NCBI GenBank assembly: GCA_947627395.1
Contig: CANQVW010000045.1
Coordinates: 1-11,088, forward strand
Direction of reading: 5' to 3'
DNA length: 11,088 nucleotides
Source of the DNA: an uncultured Bacilli bacterium
Lineage (GTDB): Bacteria > Bacillota_I > Bacilli_A > ML615J-28 > CAG-698
Shown: one piece after another, positions 7,130 through 11,088 of the stretch
Position numbering within the stretch: position 1 is the stretch's first letter
Layout: each line of letters starts with the position of its first letter
Notes under the pieces: model-generated
What the model was told of the DNA's origin: nothing
Databases searched by the model: none
Seen by the model: the letters and a program-made list of their open reading frames with translations, nothing else
Made by a program: the position numbers and the translations under genes

Positions 7130-8335
7130 TTAAACATCATATTTATTCAGCAAACTATAAAAAATCATTATATCTTGCTCGTTACTATATGAACTCAACG
7201 GGACGTTTGCTTTCCACTTGGCTATCAAATCAGGCGACTGTATAACACTCTTTATAGTTTCATATATACTTTCGTAAGTATTGTTCATAATTATGCCATT
7301 GAATTGATTTTGTATCTGTGAAAATGCAGATTCATAATTTGTCACTAAACAGGGCAATCCTAAAATCTGAGCTTCTGTAACAGATACAGGTTTCCCTTCA
7401 TATCTTGAGGCCAACACAAACACATCCATCTGTTTTACATATGGCAACGGATTTAGTTTGTCCCCATAAAGAAGGATAATATCGTCCATCCCCAAGCGTT
7501 TTACTTCCTGTTTAAATTGTTCAAATTCACCACCACCGCCTATAAAATGCCATAAAACATCTTTAGCAATACCTTCTTTTTTTAATTCACAAAAAACTTT
7601 TAATAAACGATCAAGACCCTTGACGTGAATATCGCATCGACAAACAGTGCAAAAATTGATGCTTGCCTTTTTAATTATAATATCCTCTCGATTTGCTTTT
7701 AAGCGAACTAATTTGGATGACATAATGTTAGGGACAACATATGTTTTATTTTTATATTCAGGGAAAAACTCAAAAAATTGTTCTAAACAGTTTTCAGAAA
7801 TTAGTACTATACCATCTGCTTTTTTAAAAGTTTTTCTGTCAATTTCAGGAAGTAAATAACAACTTTTATATTGTGGATGTATCCACACAAATTTTTTTTT
7901 AGCTTTTATTTTTGTTGAGACAACATATTCGTTTGACCATCCCTCCATAAAGCCAATAGCATAGTCAAATTGTTCGTCCACAACACGTGATAGTGAAACC
8001 TGCGCGGCCATACCATAGTGCATAAGAACATACCGAAATTTTCCTTTTGGGGTATGTTTATGCCTATAGAATGATCTCAAAGCAAGGACTATCCTTCCAT
8101 TTAAGATAGTTTTTATCATCTTTCTTTGTCTAGAAGATAATATCTTGGATTTTTGATATGCAGGGGCCATGACTTTAACAAATTGGGGAATTTCCTGAAT
8201 CAATGCTCCTGTATTCGTATATAAAAGTAAACTAACCTCGTATTTGCTCTGATCAATTGTACTGATTAAAGACAATAATGCCGTTGAAGTTCCGCCAAGT
8301 ATCATCGAATCATAAATAAACAATATTTTTTTCAC
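7130..8335 (-). CDS. Glycosyltransferase family 4 (GT-B)
   Basis: 401 residues. The N-terminal domain begins MKKILFIYDSMILGGTSTAL, with the glycine-rich loop at 14-16. The donor domain shows FCTVCRCDIHVKGLDRLL at 228-245, WHFIGGGGEFEQF at 262-274, LLYGDKLNPLPYVKQMDVFV at 288-307 and SRYEGKPVSVTEAQILGLP at 310-328, where E313 and E321 form the EX7E motif of retaining GT4 enzymes. It should transfer one sugar onto the lipid-linked repeat unit in the cytoplasm; specificity is not readable. The start is GTG at 8335, six bases after AGAAGG. A 12-codon ATG frame at 8376, overlapping the probable old stop of the ATP-grasp gene, ends just before this start and may be a relic or a coupling leader. Intact and of normal length. 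Confidence 0.88.
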   Translation of the reverse strand: MKKILFIYDSMILGGTSTALLSLISTIDQSKYEVSLLLYTNTGALIQEIPQFVKVMAPAYQKSKILSSRQRKMIKTILNGRIVLALRSFYRHKHTPKGKFRYVLMHYGMAAQVSLSRVVDEQFDYAIGFMEGWSNEYVVSTKIKAKKKFVWIHPQYKSCYLLPEIDRKTFKKADGIVLISENCLEQFFEFFPEYKNKTYVVPNIMSSKLVRLKANREDIIIKKASINFCTVCRCDIHVKGLDRLLKVFCELKKEGIAKDVLWHFIGGGGEFEQFKQEVKRLGMDDIILLYGDKLNPLPYVKQMDVFVLASRYEGKPVSVTEAQILGLPCLVTNYESAFSQIQNQFNGIIMNNTYESIYETIKSVIQSPDLIAKWKANVPLSSYSNEQDIMIFYSLLNKYDV

Positions 8336-8372
8336 AATTAACCTTCTTTATCTAGTAATGTTTCATATTTAA

Positions 8373-9347
8373 TCATTTTCTTAGTCCAAGTTTATCTAAA
8401 ATAAAAACAATATATAACCTAAAACGTTTCAAAACAATATCTTGAATAATTTGTTTTCCTTTTCCTCTTTATCATAATATTTAAAAATTGTAGCCTCGTT
8501 CATATCTCTTTTCCATGTTTTTTTCTTTATTTTACCTAAGATTACATTTTCTATATCAAACAATTCATCGATAAACCATTGCTTACTATTTACCTTGCTA
8601 GGAATGACTGAATAGTCTAAACCTGCTGAACTATAGACATAAGCTAATGGGATATTTGCACCTGCTTGATAGAAATAATGAGATGTTTCGTCATTTCTTA
8701 AATTGATCTCAAAGAAATATGCTTTACCATCAAGCAATCCGTATTCAACACTGAATAAACCATGATAATCAATCTGTTCAAGAAATTTTAAAATTTTAGT
8801 TGTGTCAGCACATTGAGGAATATTTTCCGTAAGATAACCATGAGATGATGATCCGCTATCTGCCCATCTATCGCGAATAAATGAACCTGCAAAAATAGTT
8901 TTCTCATCCCACATCCTTGCTCCATAAACAAGCAAATCTAATTGCTTTGGAATATATTCTTGAAGAATAAACTCAGAATCCGTTCTAACATATCGAAGCG
9001 TTTTTTTTAGTGCTTTTACATTTTTACATATTTTGAACTTAAACTCATTATAATGTCCTGGCTTTTGATGGCTAGGTTTTATAAGACAAGGGAATTGTAC
9101 ATTATTAATATCTGTCCCCTTACGAACAGCTTTTGACTTAGGGCACAATATCCCAATCTCCTCAGCGAGAGCTGTCATATTATTTTTATCAATGTATTTT
9201 TCAATATTTGCTTTTTACAGCAAAGCCAGCATGGCCCCTAACTAAAAATAACATATTGAGTTCCGCATTTCCAAGCTCACGCATTAAACCAAGTGTGTTA
9301 AAATCATCAATACTCCAAATAATAATTTTATTTTCCACATTCTCCAT
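8373..9347 (-). pseudogene. ATP-grasp ligase gene broken by an internal deletion
   Basis: The N-terminal piece from ATG 9347 reads 48 residues (KIIIWSIDDFNTLGLMRELG ... AVKSKY), the pre-ATP-grasp Rossmann start of carboxylate-amine ligases, then hits TGA at 9201-9203. A second frame takes over almost at once (KYIDKNNMTALAEEIGI) and is open to 8429. It covers the ATP-grasp domain: FPCLIKPSHQKPGH at 29-42 counted from the ATG at 9178, FILQEYI at 70-76, and FSVEYGLLDGKAYFFEINL at 142-160 with the metal-binding E and N. About 50-90 residues that normally separate these parts are missing. At the 3' end a further one-base shift would continue as VLKRFRLYIVFILDKLGLRK to a TGA at 8373, a natural-looking C-terminus. 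Such enzymes join a carboxylate to an amine. It follows the deacetylase by seven bases. The product is probably inactive. Confidence 0.8.
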
Positions 9348-9354
9348 CCGTAAA

Positions 9355-10137
9355 TTATCCCTTCATAATTTCCATTAACGTTTTAACCTTTAGGTCATTA
9401 TCATTCTCCATGTTTTTAAGATTGGAACATAACATCTCAAAATTCTTTTCATCCCAACACCAGGGATTTTTCCCACACATAGCGTGATCTGAAGAAAGTA
9501 TGCTATGTAACATCAACACTACAACGGAATCATCTGGAACTGTTTTTATAAAATCAATAATCAAATCTGCTTTATCCTTGGATTTTACAACAACACTCGG
9601 AATGTTTAAATTATTACAACTTTTTATTTTAAAAATATTTTTAACATTAAAACGTCGATATGCTAATTTTGATTTCAAAACAGAATAAAGCACATAAAGT
9701 ATTTTGTTTTTTAACTTTGCAGTATTACATTTTCTCCCTCGGCGTATGTAAACAATTTTCTTACCCCATTCACTTTCTAATAAAGAAGTTATTTCTGTTT
9801 CAGAAGCATTTGAATTGGGAATAGAAATTCCCCATTCATCGTTTGTAATACCCCACTGTTGTAGCTTATTTAAGGCAGTTCGCATATCATTTATTTGAGT
9901 TTTATGCTTATCTCCATGTAACCCAATTTCCCAACCAGATGAGTATAATCTATTTATTTCTTCAACAGTTAGTGGTCTTGTAGGACTATGCAAGGTATCT
10001 TTTTCCTCCCAAGTACCATCTATGAATCCTGTAGTAATATATACAGTTCCACAAAATTGATATTTATCCATTATTCGTTTTGCTACTAAATAATTGTCCG
10101 ATCTTCCATCATCAAAAGTTAATGCTACATATTTCAT
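9355..10137 (-). CDS. Polysaccharide deacetylase family protein (NodB homology, CE4)
   Basis: 260 residues. MKYVALTFDDGRSDN carries the TFDDG metal/base motif at 7-11. WEIGLHGDKHKT at 69-80 is the second motif, with H74 and H78 as zinc ligands but Gly where most members have Ser or Thr. WGISIPNSNAS near 102-112 fits motif 3, and VVVLMLHSILSSD in the C-terminal third supplies the late His. CE4 enzymes remove N- or O-acetyl groups from sugars. There is no signal peptide or membrane anchor, so it would act in the cytoplasm, perhaps on a lipid-linked intermediate. The start ATG at 10137 follows GGAG at six bases. It sits next to the ATP-grasp gene with a seven-base gap. A tempting inference is that deacetylation frees an amine for acylation by the ligase. 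The gene appears intact. Confidence 0.85.
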   Translation of the reverse strand: MKYVALTFDDGRSDNYLVAKRIMDKYQFCGTVYITTGFIDGTWEEKDTLHSPTRPLTVEEINRLYSSGWEIGLHGDKHKTQINDMRTALNKLQQWGITNDEWGISIPNSNASETEITSLLESEWGKKIVYIRRGRKCNTAKLKNKILYVLYSVLKSKLAYRRFNVKNIFKIKSCNNLNIPSVVVKSKDKADLIIDFIKTVPDDSVVVLMLHSILSSDHAMCGKNPWCWDEKNFEMLCSNLKNMENDNDLKVKTLMEIMKG

Positions 10138-10149
10138 ATATTTCTCCTA

Positions 10150-10681
10150 TCATTTTAATATCGTGAAAAATCTACACGGAGAAGAAAAGAACGATTTTAT
10201 AACATTTGATATAAATTTTCTATAATTTTTACGTCTGAGTTCAGCATAAGCAATTACTGCATAATGTCTCATTTTTATATATCTAATATCACTTGCTTTT
10301 AATCGATTAAAAAAAGTTTTCTTAAACTCATAGAGTGCATTTTCACCTTTTATTTTTCCATCTCCGCTTGACAAACCACCATCACCAGTATGAACATATG
10401 CTTTGATTTCACATCCTGGAAGGTAGCCGAATTTTCCGCCTTTCTCAATGGCTCTTTGCATCAAATAAAACTCATCACCAACATCTATTGGTGCAAAACC
10501 ACCTATTTGAATTAGATACTCTTTTTTAAACATCATTGTATCTGTTCCGGTCATCACTTTCATTATCATCGACTAGAACAATTTCTATGTAAGGATAAGT
10601 TTGCTTAGCCAAAGATTCTAATGCTTTTTTAAGTTCTATTTCTCGTTTATACGTAGCAACAATAATACTGACCAATTTCAT
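10150..10681 (-). pseudogene. Family 2 glycosyltransferase disrupted by an internal deletion
   Basis: A well-formed start (ATG 10681 after AGAGGTG) opens with MKLVSIIVATYKREIELKKA and YIEIVLVDDN, the GT-A nucleotide-binding half, but after 51 codons meets TAA at 10526-10528. The downstream part is read in another frame: MTGTDTMMFKKEYLIQIGGF, VGDEFYLMQRAI, AYVHTGDGGLSSGDGKIKGE, then a basic tail ending in RFFTILK, which is the acceptor-side C-terminal half of the same family. The roughly 100 residues expected between VDDN and MTGTD are absent, and these include the DXD metal-binding motif. This is therefore a deletion that also changed the frame, not two genes. Any product would lack catalysis. 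The next gene, the deacetylase, starts 12 bases on. The specificity of the former enzyme is unknown. Confidence 0.85.
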
Positions 10682-10714
10682 TTTATTGTCACCTCTTCTT
10701 CAACATTTTTTTCT

Positions 10715-10978
10715 TTATTTGACCTGTACCGCCTTCGATAACTGTTTATCGTTTTCAGCAGACTGATTTAATATACCTATACAATTAATAATAGAATCAT
10801 ATTGATTTATTCCAATCAATTCTTTCATAAATTCTATGTTTCTTGCATCACCAGAAACACTTTCAATATATTTTGATTTTTCTCTATCAAATCCTAATAC
10901 ATCATGACCTTGTTCTTTTAAATATAATGAAATGGTATGGCCTGCCATTCCATTACATCCTAGGATTAAAAATTTCAT
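10715..10978 (-). pseudogene. Truncated RmlD-like sugar nucleotide reductase (SDR family)
   Basis: An 87-codon frame starting MKFLILGCNGMAGHTISLYL, an NAD(P)-binding GxxGxxG start, followed by YDSIINCIGILNQSAENDK, typical of RmlD-like reductases that follow capE/fnlA in many clusters. Full-length members have about 280 residues; here similarity stops after residue 77 and the frame ends QLSKAVQVK. The YxxxK active site and the substrate domain are missing. A different frame right after the break reads TVIEGGTGQIKKKMLKKR and stops within the ribosome binding site of the next gene, which could be the surviving C-terminus of whatever was joined by the deletion. The gene starts two bases after the capE stop. 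The family enzyme would reduce the 4-keto sugar made by CapE. The role is probably taken over by CapF at 151-1350. Confidence 0.8.
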
Positions 10979-10980
10979 AT

Positions 10981-11088
10981 TTATGATTCCTTTTCAATTA
11001 ATGCATTTTGAACATATTCTGTAGTAAGAAGTTTTTGTATTACTTCATCTTTATTAAGTCTATTAGTGTTATGACTTGTATAAGCTTC
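10981..11088 (-). CDS. capE: CapE/FnlA-type UDP-N-acetylglucosamine 4,6-dehydratase (C-terminal end)
   Basis: Only the last 35 codons are present; the gene enters from the right edge. The peptide contains AYTSHNTNRLNKDEVIQKLL and TTEYVQNALIEKES, the C-terminal tail pattern of CapE/FnlA/WbjB proteins, which usually end in YTSHNT.RL followed by a short helix. CapE makes the 4-keto-6-deoxy-L-arabino sugar nucleotide, the first step to UDP-L-FucNAc. The RmlD-like reductase right behind it, two bases after the stop, fits the usual gene order and supports the call. The tail is clearly different from that of the decayed copy at 2064, so the two are not a recent duplication. Whether the rest of this copy is intact cannot be seen. 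Confidence 0.75.
   Translation of the reverse strand, partial: EAYTSHNTNRLNKDEVIQKLLTTEYVQNALIEKES

Noticed and set aside
10150..10681. Programmed frameshifting to make a full GT2 protein
   Set aside because: A slip cannot restore the roughly 100 missing residues including the DXD motif; no slippery run is at the junction.
1..11088. CRISPR array, tRNA, rRNA, insertion sequence or transposase
   Set aside because: No regularly spaced repeats, no tRNA-like cloverleaf pattern, no transposase motifs or terminal inverted repeats were seen on either strand.
1..11088. A new defence or other undescribed system
   Set aside because: All recognisable genes belong to known polysaccharide-synthesis families; the unexplained stretches are short, AT-rich and look like gene relics.

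Overview
The window is about 11 kb of a surface polysaccharide (capsule, exopolysaccharide or O-antigen-like) biosynthesis locus. Every gene lies on the minus strand, so transcription runs from position 11088 towards 1. The low GC content, strong AGGAGG-type ribosome binding sites, GTG as well as ATG starts, and the style of the CapE/CapF/CapG-like proteins suggest a low-GC Firmicute, most likely a Clostridia/Lachnospiraceae-type bacterium. That assignment is an inference from protein style; there is no rRNA or other phylogenetic marker here.

In transcription order: the C-terminal end of a CapE/FnlA-type UDP-GlcNAc 4,6-dehydratase (10981-11088); a truncated RmlD-like reductase (10715-10978); a family 2 glycosyltransferase broken by an internal deletion (10150-10681); a NodB-type polysaccharide deacetylase (9355-10137); an ATP-grasp gene broken by an internal deletion (8373-9347); a GT4 glycosyltransferase (7130-8335); a Wzy-type polymerase (5910-7112); an unassigned AT-rich stretch; the decayed end of a pyruvyl transferase gene (5340-5642); a hexapeptide acyltransferase (4840-5346); a second GT4 glycosyltransferase (3638-4816); an AT-rich stretch with unidentifiable coding remnants (3092-3637); a decayed second copy of capE (2064-3091); a second hexapeptide acyltransferase (1372-2019); capF (151-1350); and the start of capG (1-151).

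Read together, the CapE, CapF and CapG homologues give the UDP-N-acetyl-L-fucosamine pathway. The two GT4 enzymes, the two acyltransferases and perhaps the deacetylase would build and decorate the repeat unit, and Wzy would polymerise it. No flippase, chain-length regulator or priming transferase is present, so these must lie outside the window.

The most striking property is decay. Five genes carry clear lesions (two internal deletions, one C-terminal truncation, one N-terminal frameshift with loss of the Rossmann glycines, one remnant), while their neighbours are open over full family length. Two capE copies flank the variable glycosyltransferase/polymerase block, which suggests cassette exchange by recombination in or near capE, followed by erosion of functions that became redundant. 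I did not find a convincing new biological system; the interest is in the mosaic and decaying architecture.
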